Part shown: positions 46,443 to 60,010 of the stretch, one piece after another
Numbering within the stretch: position 1 is the stretch's first letter
Layout of the letters: the number at the start of each line of letters is the position of its first letter
Assembly (NCBI RefSeq): GCF_003369915.1
Contig: NC_046674.1
Coordinates: forward strand, 3,596,001 to 3,660,000
DNA from: Drosophila miranda
Taxonomy: Eukaryota; Arthropoda; Insecta; Diptera; Drosophilidae
Direction of reading: 5' to 3'
DNA: 64,000 nt
Notes under the pieces: generated by a model
Seen by the model: only the letters and a program-made list of their open reading frames with translations
The model's database searches: none
What the model was told of the DNA's origin: nothing
Made by a program: the position numbers and the translations under genes

Positions 46443-48354
46443 TATGTTTTTTGTTTTTCGATGGTTCTTTGGCTCTCAAGATTCGTTTTAGAGAACTCTG
46501 CGAGAATTCTGCAACAAATGGAAGGGAGAGAATGTTTAATGCAAGTCCGTTTTTGGCAGCAAACGACGGCAGCAATCCTTGGTGGCAGGACAAACCTTTG
46601 ACTTAGTTGCTGCCGTTTCTTTTCGAATTTGTTTATATTTTTAGAGATTTTGAGGGATCTACGATCTAAGATCTATCCCGATCGCTGGCTGAAATGCTTC
46701 TGAAATGCCGCTGCCTGCTGCCCGCGGTCTTTATACCCTCCCTGCCGATCCCGGTCCCGATTCCCGCATCCCGATCCTTTCCATTTCCTTTTCCAATAAT
46801 TTTCTCTACCTGGAAAGAGCACGTACCTTCTGCTCTGCTCTGCTCGGCTCGGCTCAGGTAGAATCCTGGAAAATTGCTCAAATTTCCATTGCAACATTCC
46901 CGTTGAGCCGAGTTTTTTTTTTTTTGCTTTTTTCTTTTTTTGGGGCGGGAAGACCGCAAATTTATTGAGGCGACAGCTGCGCAGGACTATCATTCGGTTG
47001 CTGATCGTCTGATCCCTGTCCCATATCCTAGATCCTTTTACTTCTTCCATTTTTCTTTCCACTTTTGGTACGTGCGCCTTTCACACGTTGCACGTTGCAC
47101 GTTCTACGAAAACGTTCTTTAATTAGCGAAAACCTATAAAATCAACGTCGCATCCGACCAAGGACATTTTGGTCATTAGAAAAGGTAACACCGCCGACGC
47201 CGCTTTTCGCAGCGGGATCTCGAAGGATCAGCGGGTCAGAGGATCAGCGGATCAGTCATCAGTAGCAAAATCACGTCGCACAGCTCACAAAATCGAATGG
47301 CCAAAAGTCATGACAAATTTATGATAAAAATATACCGAAAACGTGGAAATTGTGACTTTTCTTTTTTTAATGATTTGATCGTTAGAATGGCATTAGACTG
47401 CAGACGTAGACTCGGGGAGGATCATTTGGAATACATTAGGAAGCAATACGGTAAAAAGCAAAGGCAAATGGTAACTTTTACAGGGAAAAAGGAGTCCTTG
47501 AAGAGAAAAATCACTGCGGTTTCCCATATAAGTGTCTAGGGAAGAGACGGCGACTGATATTTGCTCAAGGTATCACTTATATTTCAACTAAAGAGTACAA
47601 ATATAGCTTAATTTATACATTAATCGGAGTTTTTTAAAGATCCAGTGAACCTTTTAAAAGAAATTAGGTATATCGAAGATTTCGCTTGATTGGCGATCAT
47701 TGATTTTCCAAGATCTAAAGAAATCACTGAAAAGATCACTTCCAGATCCCCTTCTCCCACCCACTCTTATGATTTCCCATAGATTTCGAACTTTCATTGT
47801 CTCCATTTTCTCTTTAAAGTAACATTTATCTGTGATACTTTGATGTATTTCAATGGCTAGGATGATCCTTCAAAAGGTAAAGTTCCAATACCCGTATAAA
47901 CCATTGATCAATGATCTTTTACAACCAATACGAGCACATCGATTTTTCGTTCAGTCAAATCCCTCATTAAAAGCTTATCAATCAAGGGTATGATCTCCGT
48001 TCTCTCTACCGTCAATGGATTTCATTTAATTTCCTAGAACACCATTCGCCCCACAAATGACACACTAAACAATAATCTCCCTTCAGTCCCGTCCCCCATC
48101 TACTCTACAACTGCACTCATTATTTCCCCGTTTTCCTCACGCATGAAGGCGACACAAAAGATATGGAGAACGTGGGGGGAATGCAATGGGGAAACATCGA
48201 GGGAAAAACGATGCCAGGTCCCGACCCGACCTTTGCTGGCTCTGCTGTCATGTAAATCAACCAAAATTCCATTAAAATTTGAACTTTAAGTTCAAAACGC
48301 ATTGCGTGTAATAATCTGTTGGAATATTATCACTATATTTTCTATGTGTTCTTC

Positions 48355-48389
48355 GCTCTCTCTCTCTCTCTCTCTCTCCCTCTCTCTCT
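48355..48389 (+). repeat. (CT)n microsatellite
   Basis: A nearly uninterrupted CT tract with one CCCT step, usable as GAGA-factor sites. Confidence 0.9.
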
Positions 48390-51300
48390 TAAAGTGGAAG
48401 GAAAATCGAAAGCAAACCTCGAACATCGACATCGACATCGAGACATCGTCGTCTGTTGCGTATCGAAAGTGAAAAGAGTGTCACATGTGTGTGGCATGAA
48501 AGAGTGCGAGAGACACAGAACACACAGAAATCCAATTGAATCGGATTTCAAAGCATTAACGACCCAGGAGCATGGGAGTGGGGAGCAGATAAGTGTTGTC
48601 TGGTTCTCCGATTCTCTAATTCTCTGGCCCCGAAGTGTAGACACAAGTCATGGGGCCACAAGTCGTACATACATACATATGTATGTCTATATAAGCCCGT
48701 CTCTCTTCCTTAGCTTCTCCTTCTGCTGCTAAACAGAAATGCAGGTCAAAGTAATTACAGTTCTCGCTGGAAAATGGAGTAGGCTTCAAGCATCTACGAG
48801 TATTTTCTGGATGCCACTAGCACAGTGCGTCACAGCACTTTAGTACCACAAATAATAGCATAGCTGTTCCCGTATCGCCAGTTGTCCCTAGAAATGAATG
48901 TATCCTTTCGCTTATGGGAAATTTGGGCAGCAAAACCACAACATTCACGAATGGAACAAGGCTAGTGGCCTTGCAAGCCTTCTTAAAAGTTCTCCCCTGG
49001 ATTTAAAAGGGGAAAAACTACAAAAAAAAAAAAATAAAGCCAAGTCCTTGAGGACTCAATGGAGAGATATGGAACTCCCTCTAAACCGGAAACCTCCATT
49101 AAGCTGTGCGCTAATCGGATCTATCTATCTTTAATCGGATTGTTGGGTTCCATTGAATAATCTTTTCTAGGCGAAACTTTAGTCCCTAGAATTCATACAT
49201 ATTTATATTTCGAGTGTTTTCATACTTTTGCAACGCACTGTTAGAGTGTGATCCCAGCTTCATTCTCACTTTGATAATTGCAAAAAGAATGTACATATGT
49301 ATTAATAAACTAAAGAGAGAGATAGAGAGGGAGAAAGATATCTTTTTCTATAGGTCCAGACATTCCATAAAAAGCTAGATATTTAGAGAGAGCGACAACG
49401 ATGTAGATCAACGCCTAATCATCCTTTTGTTAATTAGCTGAGAATGAGAATCGTTTGTGGCCGCGAATGAGACTCGTTTGTGGCGTGTCCACCGGCGGGG
49501 GTCAAACAAACAAAACACAAATTTGGACGCGCCCGGAAGGGCAATGAAAAGCGGCGAAAAAGCGGTACAAAAGAAAAGCGTTCCCTGTTGACACGCACTC
49601 CCCCATAGCCCCATAGCCCCACCCCACATTTCCTCTCTCCCTGTCTCTCTCTCTCTCTCTCGTTCTATGTGGCATATGTGACCGACAAGCGAAGCGAAGG
49701 GGTCCGGGCCTGGGCCGGGGTCTGGTGACTGTAGCCGTAATTTGTCTTGGCTCGTAAATTAAATCAAATTCGAAACTTGCGTTTGACATGCAATTTCCCT
49801 TCCCTTCTTTGACTTACAATTCCATGTCCTTCGCATTTCCACTCTCTCTCTGCACCCCACAGCGTTTTCCAAAATTTAATATCTTTTTTTTGTTCAAGAA
49901 ATTACCGTTAAAACATAAAAAATTGACCACAAATTGCGGCGGGGATACGCTTAAAGAGCATTTACAGTGGGCAACTGTGGTAGAAAAGTGGAACATACGG
50001 GTAGTGCTGGAAACCACTTTCTTGCTAGTATTTTTAAATATTTAATGCTAAAATATTTATTTTCAATCTCCTTTTGTTTCAGTTTTTGTCCCACTGTTGC
50101 ACTAGCGCCGAACGATTTTCCCCCCTTTTGTTGACAGCCACCACCCACCGCCCGTAAGCCCATGTAGATCCCCGTAGCTTAGGCGCAACAAATACATAAA
50201 TTCTCGTGGAATATCTCTCCCATATCTTGCGGACATGTCAGGAACCACTTTGAAATGCATAAAAATGCAATTGCTTTTGGCCATTTATTCTATTGTTTCA
50301 CGTATAGAGGGAGGAGGGGGAGTGTTCCAGGCGATAAGCCCCCCTGCTGTGAGTGAGAAAGCGACAACTGCTACACGAGTTTTCAGTGCTAACTGTCATC
50401 CAAGACGCAACCTGTGTGTGTGTGCGTGCTTGTGTTTGTGTGTGTCTATCCCTCCCTCTCCCACTCGCCAACAAACTAATGGCAGCGAAGCATGAAACGA
50501 AAAAAAGGAGGGGGCGGCAATGGCATGGAAGAAGGGGAAATGTGTAGGGGAAGGAACAGACCTGCGTCCTGCTATTATTATTTATTACTGTTCTTGTTTT
50601 TGCTCCTGCTGCCACTTTACTCTTTCTATTCGATCAATCGCCCTCACCTATCCTTCTCACACCCCCGCACACACTCCCACACACACAGATCACTCCTCGT
50701 ATATGTCGCTCCCACTCACACTCCCACACGCTCTCTCTCCTTTCTGTTGCTTTTTTTTGACTTGCGACCAAACCACCAGATGGCGCTTGCCGCCCTTCGT
50801 ATGTGCGTGTGTGCCGGCATTAAGGTGTCGCCATAGAGAGAGTGAGGGAGAGGGCTATACTGATTGATAGGTGAGTGGCAGAGAGGCACAATAAAAAACA
50901 CTCACTTTTACACTACTACTACTATTATTCTTATTATGCACATGTGCGTGTGTGGGTGCTTTTTATGCTCAATTAAACAGGATATTGGAACAACTGCTGG
51001 ACACTCGTCGCGTCAGAGTCCCGGACATTAAGATTTCAATGATAACGAATGAACCAACGAACACTCATTTATAATTACAGACAAACGAGGAAATTTGTCT
51101 AGACAGCCGCCACCGTCACCGCCACTGCCACCGCCACCGCAACAACAATAACAGCAATCAACGGAAAATGCTATTTCCAGGCTCCTACTCAGGTGGCTGC
51201 CCCTGCTCCGGCTCCTGCTCCTACGCCCCCAAGTGCTGGTGCTCCACCAATCAGTGTTTTTGATTCAATATCCTCGGGCAACAGACATAATTTTTCAATT

Positions 51301-51408
51301 TGCTCCACAAATATCCCTCCAGCAGAGCGGCAGAGCAGAGGGGAAATCCTCTCTCTAACGAAGTCAATTTGTCAGCCAGACGCCATCCAAAAGAGCGGCA
51401 GAGCGATG

Positions 51409-51471
51409 GCCATGCAGGTGAGGCTTTGCCAGAAAGCTCTCCCACTGGCTGAAACGCCTCACCTGCATGGC
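51409..51471. ncRNA. Pre-miRNA-like hairpin (candidate)
   Basis: GCCATGCAGGTGAGGC at 51409-51424 is perfectly complementary to GCCTCACCTGCATGGC at 51456-51471. Inside this, GCCAG (51428-51432) pairs with CTGGC (51445-51449), and TTT (51425-51427) with AAA (51452-51454). The loop is about 12 nt. The stem of about 24 bp with one small asymmetric bulge has the size of a Drosophila pre-miRNA. The strand cannot be assigned, since both transcripts would fold. I do not recognise a known mature miRNA in either arm. Confidence 0.45.
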
Positions 51472-52117
51472 TACATGTACCTTGAAACTCTGGAGCTCTG
51501 GAAACGAGAGCCCGCAAGGGCCAACTCTTGAAATTAACTTGAAAATATTTTGATCTAACAATTTATTATGCTTATTTCTTTCAAGTTTGTTAATTTCATG
51601 GCAATTTATAGAGGGGGGTGGGGGGAAGACGCAATTCCAATCAAAAGTGGGATGATTAATGAATACCCCGGACACGTGTGCCACGCGGGAAGGGGCGCGA
51701 AGTTCAACCAAGCATAAGCTATGACGAGAAACACAGAAACTAGAAACCGCAAAACCCCAAAAGGTTGGCTGTGCACGTGCTCTCCTCTCTCTTTTTCTTC
51801 CTTTTTGATGGATGATAATCTCCAGAGGCCACAGAGGAGAGGGGAGCAGAGAGCAGGTAGTGAGCGGAAATTGGTAAACGAGTGTGTTCCACACAAACGC
51901 ACACATACACAACAAACCTCAAAGGATCTCCCCTCCCGGAAGGCGCCAGGGCTCTCTTGTGGTGTTGGTTTCTGATAGAGGCGGAGAGAGGGAGAACACC
52001 ACTTCAAAATAAGGAAATTTTTATGAATTTGTTATTACACTCGAGAGAGTGCAGAGCAACAACAACAAAAGAATGGGAACAGTGTGCAAAGGGAGAGAGA
52101 ATAACCTTGAATCGCGT

Positions 52118-52414
52118 TCATCTCATCTCTCGTTTGTTTACCTCCGGTATCATAGATTGCAAAGAGTATGCCTGATTCATGGAGATCAATATATCTATAT
52201 TTTCGTTCAACAAACGAGTAGATCTGGCCAGGTGATGGCGTAGATAATGGGATCTATAGACAGCAGATTTGTTCCATGCACTTCGATCATATCTTTTGGC
52301 ATTCTTTAAGTTCCGATTTAGTATAATCATGTCCACTGATCTACCAAATATCATCATATTCGGTAATTCGGAATCGTGGTAAAGGGTAACCGTCAGTCGA
52401 CTACAACAGTCCAT
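52118..52414 (-). other. Unrecognised 98-codon ATG open reading frame
   Basis: It starts AAAACATGG, a good Drosophila start context, and reads MDCCSRLTVTLYHDSELPN ... HHLARSTRLLNENIDILIS to TGA. Near the end, CCGGAG|GTAAAC is a possible splice donor. It is strongly basic with no signal peptide or known domain. It lies on the Nrt strand, about 6 kb upstream. Confidence 0.2.
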
Positions 52415-54369
52415 GTTTTTTGTCCTTTCTTTGCTGTCATTCCCATTTTATTGCGCAGTTCCCTTTCCCCCTGTCCCGAGAAGGAGGGACATAGATAAGC
52501 AAAGATTTCTTTCAAGATAAAAATGCCTGGAATTCTCGTGGAAGGCAATTGAAATTGTCAACAAATTATTTATGATGCTCCTTCTCCTTCTCCTATTCTG
52601 CACCCCTCACCGTCTAGGGTTCCACATGTAATCCTCTCATTAGTCAATTGTCAGCAGCTCTCGAGTGGAGGATATTCTCTTTTCCACTCATGATTGCTGA
52701 TGGATTTACAGTTGAAAGTTGAGGAAATTCTCAAACGTTTGACCGTGAACTACCATTGAAACCCCAAGAACTGTTGTTGTTTATCTTGAAAAAGGCGGGC
52801 GGAGGGAAAAAGTGTTGAATATGTTGTTTGGATTGTCTTCAATTTTCTTCATTTCCTTTGCTATCTTTTCCCCTTAATTGCTGTTGTTGTTTACTTTTCG
52901 AGTGAAAGCCGTCAACACACACGCCCTAACGCCCCAAAAACTCCGCCCATTACATAAGAAATGTTTCCAATTGAATTGTAAAGCAAAAGAAAATGAGAAA
53001 CTGTGGCACACTCATCATCATCGTGCCCCGTGCCCCATTCCCTGGCGGGGCGGGCGGCTTTTGTCTTTTGAAAACTTGGCAAAACAATGAAGGAAGTTGG
53101 GCATTGGATTTGGGGGGAGGGGGGGGAGTGGAGTTGTTCCCTCAATAAATCTCTTTTCGAATGCAAATGTTGCGTCAGCTTGGAAATCTTCACTTTCCTT
53201 CATTTCTCACACTCCAACAGATGTCTTCTTCTTAAAATTTCCTTGGGTTTTCTTTGGTTTTTGTTGATGTTTTCTTGGGTTTATACTTCAACGATTCCCC
53301 GGAAGTCGTTTTCTTAGAGCAGATCCCCTTTTTTTTGTTTTTGGTAGAGCAGCAGCTGCGAAGGCAACTTTCTATTGGGGGATCTTTCATTTGTGATCTT
53401 TTCCTCTCGTTAATTGCCATCACCTATTCATTAATTATTGAATTATAGTTTCTTTATCCCCAATTTCATTCATTTCCTCTCTCATTTGTTTATGGCACCA
53501 TCTCTCTCTCTCTGTTTAGGGATTTATTCTCCCGAGCTCCTCTATTTTTGGTTCCCCTCCGAAATGTTGATGGATTGAAAACTGTCTCTCTGGATGGCAT
53601 TTGAGGATTAGCAGACACATTATTGTTTATGAAAATGTTCAAAAGGATTTGTCACGCCTTTGATTTATGTTAAATGTTAATGTTTTTCTCCGGGAGAAAA
53701 GGATGGAAATGGAGTTGCAGATGGAGTTGAATCTTCTATAAAATCATTTGACACGAGCCATTAGACCCCAAGAGCCACCATGACGATGACGATGACGATG
53801 ACGATGATGATGGGTGTGTGTTCTGGGGGGATTATATTCCATAGAATCATGGAGAGGCGCCATTAATCTTATTAAGAGCTTAGAATCGAAGCAAAGTAAG
53901 AAATCTTGTAGCCAGAGAAATTATTTGGGTGGGGTGAATGTTTTCGATAGGCAATTAATGGATTGTGGGGGATTAGAATGACTAGCTTTATATTTTAGGA
54001 AATCAATTCAACCGAATACTAAATCTTGTTAACTAAATAATAATACCCAAATAAAACTTTTGTGGGACCTTCAAACGAACTCTCGAATGATTTCCATTAC
54101 CTTACTTCCCTAAGCTCAAGAGTAGGATATCCATCTTCGGCTCTCTTCGCAAAAATGTTGCTCAAAAGGGTATTTTCGTGACGTCTAGTCTAGCATATTC
54201 CACGCATTTTTCTCTCAAACGTAACTAGTATTTCCCTTGGTTTCCCGTTCCTTTTCTTTGTTCCCCTACTTGTATATTCCTTTTGTCTTCTGTTGTCCCT
54301 TTTACTCGCACACTCCTTAAATTTCTACCGCAATTGTTTGATTCTTACTTGTTTTTCAATTCCCGCAAA

Positions 54370-54840
54370 TGGATATTTTTTTTTTCAGTTCTTGTTGTTT
54401 GTTGTTGCCGGTACTTCGGCTGCTGTTGAGGAATAATCCGAAGGTAGTCGATCCGAGTGAAACGTGTACGAAGTCCTTCCTGCAGGACGCTTTAAGGTGT
54501 GTATAACTGGCTTACACAGATTTGTTGTATATTTTTATTTTAGTGGTTATCTCTTTCTTTTGATATCTTTTTGCACTAGAATTTTCGTTTGTTTGCACTT
54601 TTTTATTTTGATGAACGCAGAAAAAATAATTGTTTCCCTTTTTGATATCTGGTTTTGATTTTGATTTTGTTTTTTTTTTCTTTTGATTTGATTTGTCTGT
54701 TTCTGGTTTTTGTTTTTATCGCAATTTTCTCTCTCTCTCTCCCTTCCAAAAGGAGCAAAGAATCGGAGGAAGAACCGCCGAGGACAGAGTCAAAGGAAAG
54801 AGCGTGCGAACGGTCGCGATTCAAACGGTAAAGTAAAGTA
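54370..54840 (-). other. Candidate distal leader exon/promoter on the minus strand
   Basis: Read on the minus strand this segment is A-rich and leader-like. It starts in a GC-balanced stretch with CGGTTTGAATCGCGACC-like sequence and passes through AAAGTGCAAACAAACG. It could be a distal first exon of Neurotactin, giving an 8-kb leader intron. The only nearby donor (CCGAA|GTACCG) is poor. Confidence 0.22.
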
Positions 54841-57800
54841 AAGTCGCGCTCTCGTGGTGTTTTCTTCGTGATGCCTGGTGTTGCTCAATTCGAATGTTGC
54901 TAGCGTTGGCAGGGCATGTTGCGAAGCTCTACCTCGTATTATACCCTGTATGCATGTCGTTTTCTAGCAACATTTTCTGCACAAGCAACAACCACAGAGA
55001 GAGCAACATTTCTCGCAATCGCTCTCGCTCTCTTTGCTTTCCGATTGTCACTCTGCTGGAAGCGGCTTGCATATATGCAGGTAGCAACATTGCCGGCATA
55101 CAGTTGCGATCAAAATAATAGCTCAGAAAATTTAAACTGTGGTCTGTGCTTAAAATAACTAAATACTGATTTTGGAGCTATATATCAACATAACTTGTAA
55201 AATGAAAAAGACTGAGGCTTAAACTTTAGCATTGGACACACAACAGAAATGAATAATTAATTGTTTTTTTCGAATTGTGTATTTGTGAGTGCTATTATTT
55301 TGGTCACAGCTGTGACGCTCTGGCATTCAGGCATTCAAGGGTTGATTGTCGCTCCATTTCATGCAGCTGGAAAGCAGCAGGCGCTCTCGCTCTCTGTTTT
55401 CCCTCTCTTCTGATTGTGCATGCGAGAGAGAGGGCTATGTTTCAGTGTACAGTACATGCAAAATAGCGTCGCGTCTATTGCGTTTATGCTGTTTTTTTTG
55501 TGAGTGTTTGGAACCGCTCAAAAAGGAATAAGGAGACAGAACGAGGATGAAGGGAGTGGGGGAAGCGAAAACCGGCTATAGGTAGGGATAGTGATTTTAC
55601 AGGGTATGGCTTTCGGGAGGGGGGTTAGCAGCAGGACCTCTGAAATGGCAAGTGCCAAAGGATTTTGAGGCGCAGTATTTACGGTTTCTTTTGTGGAAAC
55701 ATCTGTCAGATCGGATCGTCGAAACTCCAGGCGCTGATGCGTCATTACTTACAAACGCAACCCTTTTTCGGGGATAGTGGGGTAGGGGGGTGTTAGGGTT
55801 CACTACCCCTGAGAAAAACAACTTTTTGGAAACAAGACTATGATGATTTTTCACGTCAACTTAGAGAGAATAGAAATGTTGATGCGTAACAAATGCGATT
55901 TACTACAGATGTTCTATGAAAGATTCTCAAAATATACGAAAAATACCAAATCTTCATATCTGTTATAACTCCCAAACTAAAGATCGGGGAAGCATAAGCT
56001 ATATATCCAATAGTAGAACTCATTTGGACCCCTCTTTGGAGACATTTTCATAGCGATCCTCCGTTTTTCGTATCATAAAATGATTAAAGCCATAAGCCCC
56101 ATGACGACACGTGCTGGGAATGGATTAATAGTTCCTCTCCCACTTCATCCCTTCCTCTCTTCTTTCCCCACCCATCGTGTACCCACATGTCAACAACTTT
56201 CACGCCTCCTAAATATGTGGGTTCCCTACTCAAAACGTTTGGAGCTACTGAACCATTTCATTAGATATTATGTTAGACATCTGCTACCGAAAAGGAAAAG
56301 GAAAAAAGGAACAAATAAAGGAAATGAAAGAGGGATAGAGTTACGTAGTAGCTGCCTTGATGTATGCCTGTCACGTAGGATCACATAGGATCAGAGGATC
56401 GGATCGCCTTCGAATCATCATTGAGGAAACCCACAAAATGTGAGGGGAGCATATGCAACTGTTTCTGTGCGTCTCTTATTCTGGTTCCATGTGTGGGTTG
56501 TTGTGGCATATAATTAACAAGTTCTTCCTCTGTTTCTGTTTCTGTTTGTTATTCTTGTTCTTGTTCTTGTTTTAATTTAAATTTTGATCATCATTTGGCG
56601 TGGGCCCAGGAACAGGAAGCGAAATGGAAACCAAAAACGAAACCTTTAAGAGGGGAGACCACGACATGTGATGTGTAATTCAATCAAGCAATGATTCAGT
56701 TTCAATATGTGCTTCCACTCGAAGTAAACCCCCGAAAAAGCCCGAAAAAGCCGCTTAATGTTTGAGCTCAATTATATGGCTTTTCTTTGTCGGGGGACAG
56801 GACCCTTTCGAATCGCTCCCGCCCCCGCCACAGCCCCATAAACGCCTCAAAGTCGACTACAAATGGTGGAACATGAAAGTTAAGCTTCCTTTTTGTTCCA
56901 TTGCGAATTTTGTTTCGGACAAAAAGACCAGACCTTTTTTTTTTGGCGAAAAACTACCCACAGTTCGTGCAACACCACTTTCTGTGGTTGCAACCACAAA
57001 AGTTACTGTTTTATTTACTCAAACGGCCAGAAGAAGGAGAAGTAGATAGGAAGAAAGGGCGAGGCAAGGTCTGAGGCCTGGGGTCCGTGGTCTGTGGTCT
57101 GGTGCGCAGGAGGATGCGGTACCGTACATGTTGCAAACAACAGAACAAACAGCAAGTGCTGTAGGTGGTTTTGTGGCGCCCCTTAATGGAACGAACACCC
57201 ACTCGCCTGACATGAAACGCTTTTAAGTGTTCTGTGGGATCTGGAGGTTAAACACCTTAAAGGAGACTACCATCCATCCATCCGTCCGTACGTCTGTCTG
57301 TCTGTCTCGTGTTCTGATGAGTGGCTGAGTAGGAGTGGAGCAGGAGGAGTGGAGGAGTTTGGGTTTGGGGATTTCTCTCTTACGCGAAAGAAGATACAAA
57401 ACTTCAGCGGAGACTGTGAAGAAAGTCGTGGGATTGATTTCTTCAGAGAGATGTCTCATTCTTTCGCCTAAGCCGACGATTACAAAACTCTCCAAGGGTC
57501 AAATGTTGTCGCTGCCCATCAAAACACATCTCATTGATGTCCCAGAAGTTGCTGTGACAATCTCACAGATACAAGATGCAAGATACAAGAGGGAGACCCA
57601 CAAAAGTGCATAAAAGATCATTGAAGAATGAAAATGAATCTGAAAAGATGCACAAAAAGATGCAGAGGGTGCTGCCTGCTGCATCTGTGAGTCAAGTGAG
57701 TGGAAATAATCATCCCAGACAATAGAACGAAACAGGGGAAGGAGAGACTTCCACATCCACATCCACATGCACAGTTACAGCCACAGCTACTTCTTGCTGC

Positions 57801-58640
57801 ATTTTGTGGCATTCAAAGTGCGAACTCAATTGCAGCAAAAGATTGTTGGAGAAAGGCGGAGAGCAGGAGCTAAAGTTCAAGTCGTTGCACTTTTCTCAAA
57901 AGTGTTGCACTCTCCCTCCAATGATTCAATGATTGGTGGAGACCGAGGCCCCAGCGCCACAGAGTCACAAAATTGGCATTCAAATTGTAATGCAAATAAT
58001 ATCCCCCCTAGCGATGATCCACTGTGCTGCGATTCTGACATTGAAATGGGCTTCAGTGCACAGAGATAGAGGCTGCCACACCAGTCAGCAGTCAGCAGCA
58101 GCAACAGCAGCTGCCCCTCAATAAAAAGCGGTGCCCACAGTTCATGCCTCGTCGTGTGGGCCCCCTGTTTTCCATGGTTTTGGTGGGGGCACAGCCAGAG
58201 AGCTCCCTTTCCTCCTCTATTAATATCCGACTTCCTACAATTGGGTGAATGCTGCATAAATTGCATCTCAAAGGAAAAGACGGACGACTTTAATGCGTCA
58301 TAATTGAGGCACAATACAGGACAGGGCAGGGGGATGGGGAGATGGAGGGATGGATGTGGTTTTGTGGCATGATTTGATTAACCAAGAAAGAATGTATCTC
58401 AAGATACAGACACCCACTTCTTCCACTCGTAGATACAATAGAGAGAAGCTTTGACTTACTGCCAAATTATTGATTTTCAGTCTACGATTGCAGCGTGCAG
58501 TAGTAAATGTATCTGTATCTCCATCTGTGTGTATCTTTTGGGTCTTGTTTGTGTGTGTGTGTGTGGGCGTTTTTTTCAAGGAAGCCCTTCAATGTTCTTT
58601 TGCTTTATTTTTCCACAATTATCCGCTTAAAAGCCGCTCA
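54841..58640. other. Intergenic, no gene recognised
   Basis: Two GAGA-rich segments occur at about 55000-55075 and 55370-55450. Otherwise the sequence is simple AT-rich intergenic DNA with short low-quality frames. Confidence 0.45.
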
Positions 58641-60010
58641 AAGCGGGCCAAAGCAACACTGGGCAAAGTATCTTTAAGATGCAGAAGTGCAGCAAAAAAA
58701 TATCCATCCGATGTAGTAGTTCTTTTCAAGTATCTTCAAGTTACAGAAGTGCACAAAACGTCTATTAGTGACACTGTAATGCTTCAAAAAGAAATTCAGT
58801 AAAAAACGTATCTTTCCTATTGGGTGTCCAGTAAAAAGTATCTTAAAAATTCAGTAGTGCAGAAGAAGCATCTTGAAAATGTTTTAGTGAAAGAGTAGTA
58901 AACTAAAATGAAGTAGTTGTGCAGATACATCATCTTTTCGATTCAGTGGTGCAGTAAAAAGTATCTTCAAGATACCCGAGTGCTGTTAAAGCATCTTTAA
59001 GATGTGCAATAAAAGTTTCTATCGATATAATTAAGCGCTGTCGACAGGCAATCGAAAATAAATTTTCAATTAAACGCCCATCAACGTTCCGACAGCTATT
59101 CAGCCGCAATTGTCTTATCCCACAGATACAGATACAAATAGAGATAGAGTGTGCCTTCTCCAGATGCAGTTGCAGCCTCTAATGAAGATGATGCGGCGCA
59201 TTTTGTTGGCTGCACGAACCCTGAGACGAAATCAAGACAAAAGCCCAACAGATGGACAAATGACCAGCGGAGATACATAAAGTATCTGACGGATACGAGT
59301 CGGACAGTTGCTGTGGCCAAGAAAAAGGGGAAACCAATAAAGAGAAGAGAGAAGAGCCAGAGGAAGCAGCAGAAAGGAGATGGGAGACCAAATAACAGAC
59401 CAAATGCAGCGCGTGCCATTGAACTTTGTGGTCCAAAAAAATATAACAGAAAAGAGATACTTCATTGTGTCTTGGGTATCAAAAAGATACTTGTGAAATG
59501 CCGCATGAATAATTGAACTTTTGCCAATGAAATTCGAGTACTCGAGTGGACGGACTGACGCTTTCATTGTCCACGAAATACGTTTGCATCCCACAGATAC
59601 ATTGGCATCTCATTTTGATGAGATCTAAAAGGAAGCATTGCAGATACCTTTTGTTTTACATCAAAAAGATACTTTTGTATCTCAAGTATGCTTTTAATTT
59701 GGTTTGATATTCGATCACATTCTAGAAATAATCATTTTGCTAACTCTTGGCACTCAAAAGATACTTTTTCAAGCAAAAGATACTTTTCGCTTTGCTAGTT
59801 ACTTTTGCATCCCACTGCTTGCCGCATCAAAATCAAAAACCACCTTTAATCTCCAGTCGAAAAACCAATTTCCAATTTGACAGATACTTTTTGCATCTTG
59901 CAGATACGTTTTGTCATAAGAGAAAATAAATTTTTGAATGCGACACCCGACGAGCCGACAGCAGCTGTCGCTGGGCAGGAAATTGATCTGCCTGCATGCG
60001 GCAGCAAAAA
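58640..60010. repeat. Cluster of GTATCTT/AAGATAC motifs and degenerate minisatellite
   Basis: GTATCTT, AAGATAC or AGATAC recurs more than twenty times. From 58670 to 59020 it sits in a degenerate unit of roughly 60 bp, of the type AGTGCAG-TAAAAAGTATCTT-AAGAT. From 59100 to 60010 the motif continues without the unit, often as CAGATAC or AAAAGATACTTTT. The motif stops abruptly outside this interval apart from single copies. Confidence 0.6.

Larger units (their letters stand above)
46509..54369. other. Region upstream of Neurotactin, mostly noncoding
   Basis: It probably comprises Nrt 5' leader exons, introns and regulatory DNA. It holds CT tracts (48355-48389, 49643-49663), a hairpin at 51409-51471 and a 98-codon ATG frame at 52118-52414 (minus), each listed separately. 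The 80-codon plus frame at 47297-47539 has ATG and a good context but no recognisable family. I see no other gene. Confidence 0.45.

Noticed and set aside
44269..46491. Two plus-strand open frames of 349 and 383 codons over Neurotactin
   Set aside because: They lie opposite the Nrt coding exons, cross its intron, and mirror its codon bias; Nrt explains the sequence.
47297..47539. 80-codon ATG frame upstream of Nrt
   Set aside because: Lys/Arg-rich translation of A-rich DNA, with no homologue or promoter evident; too weak to call.
59151..59516. 121-codon basic frame in the AAGATAC cluster
   Set aside because: Starts at GTG, lies within the repeat field, and its Lys/Arg/Gln content follows from local A-richness.
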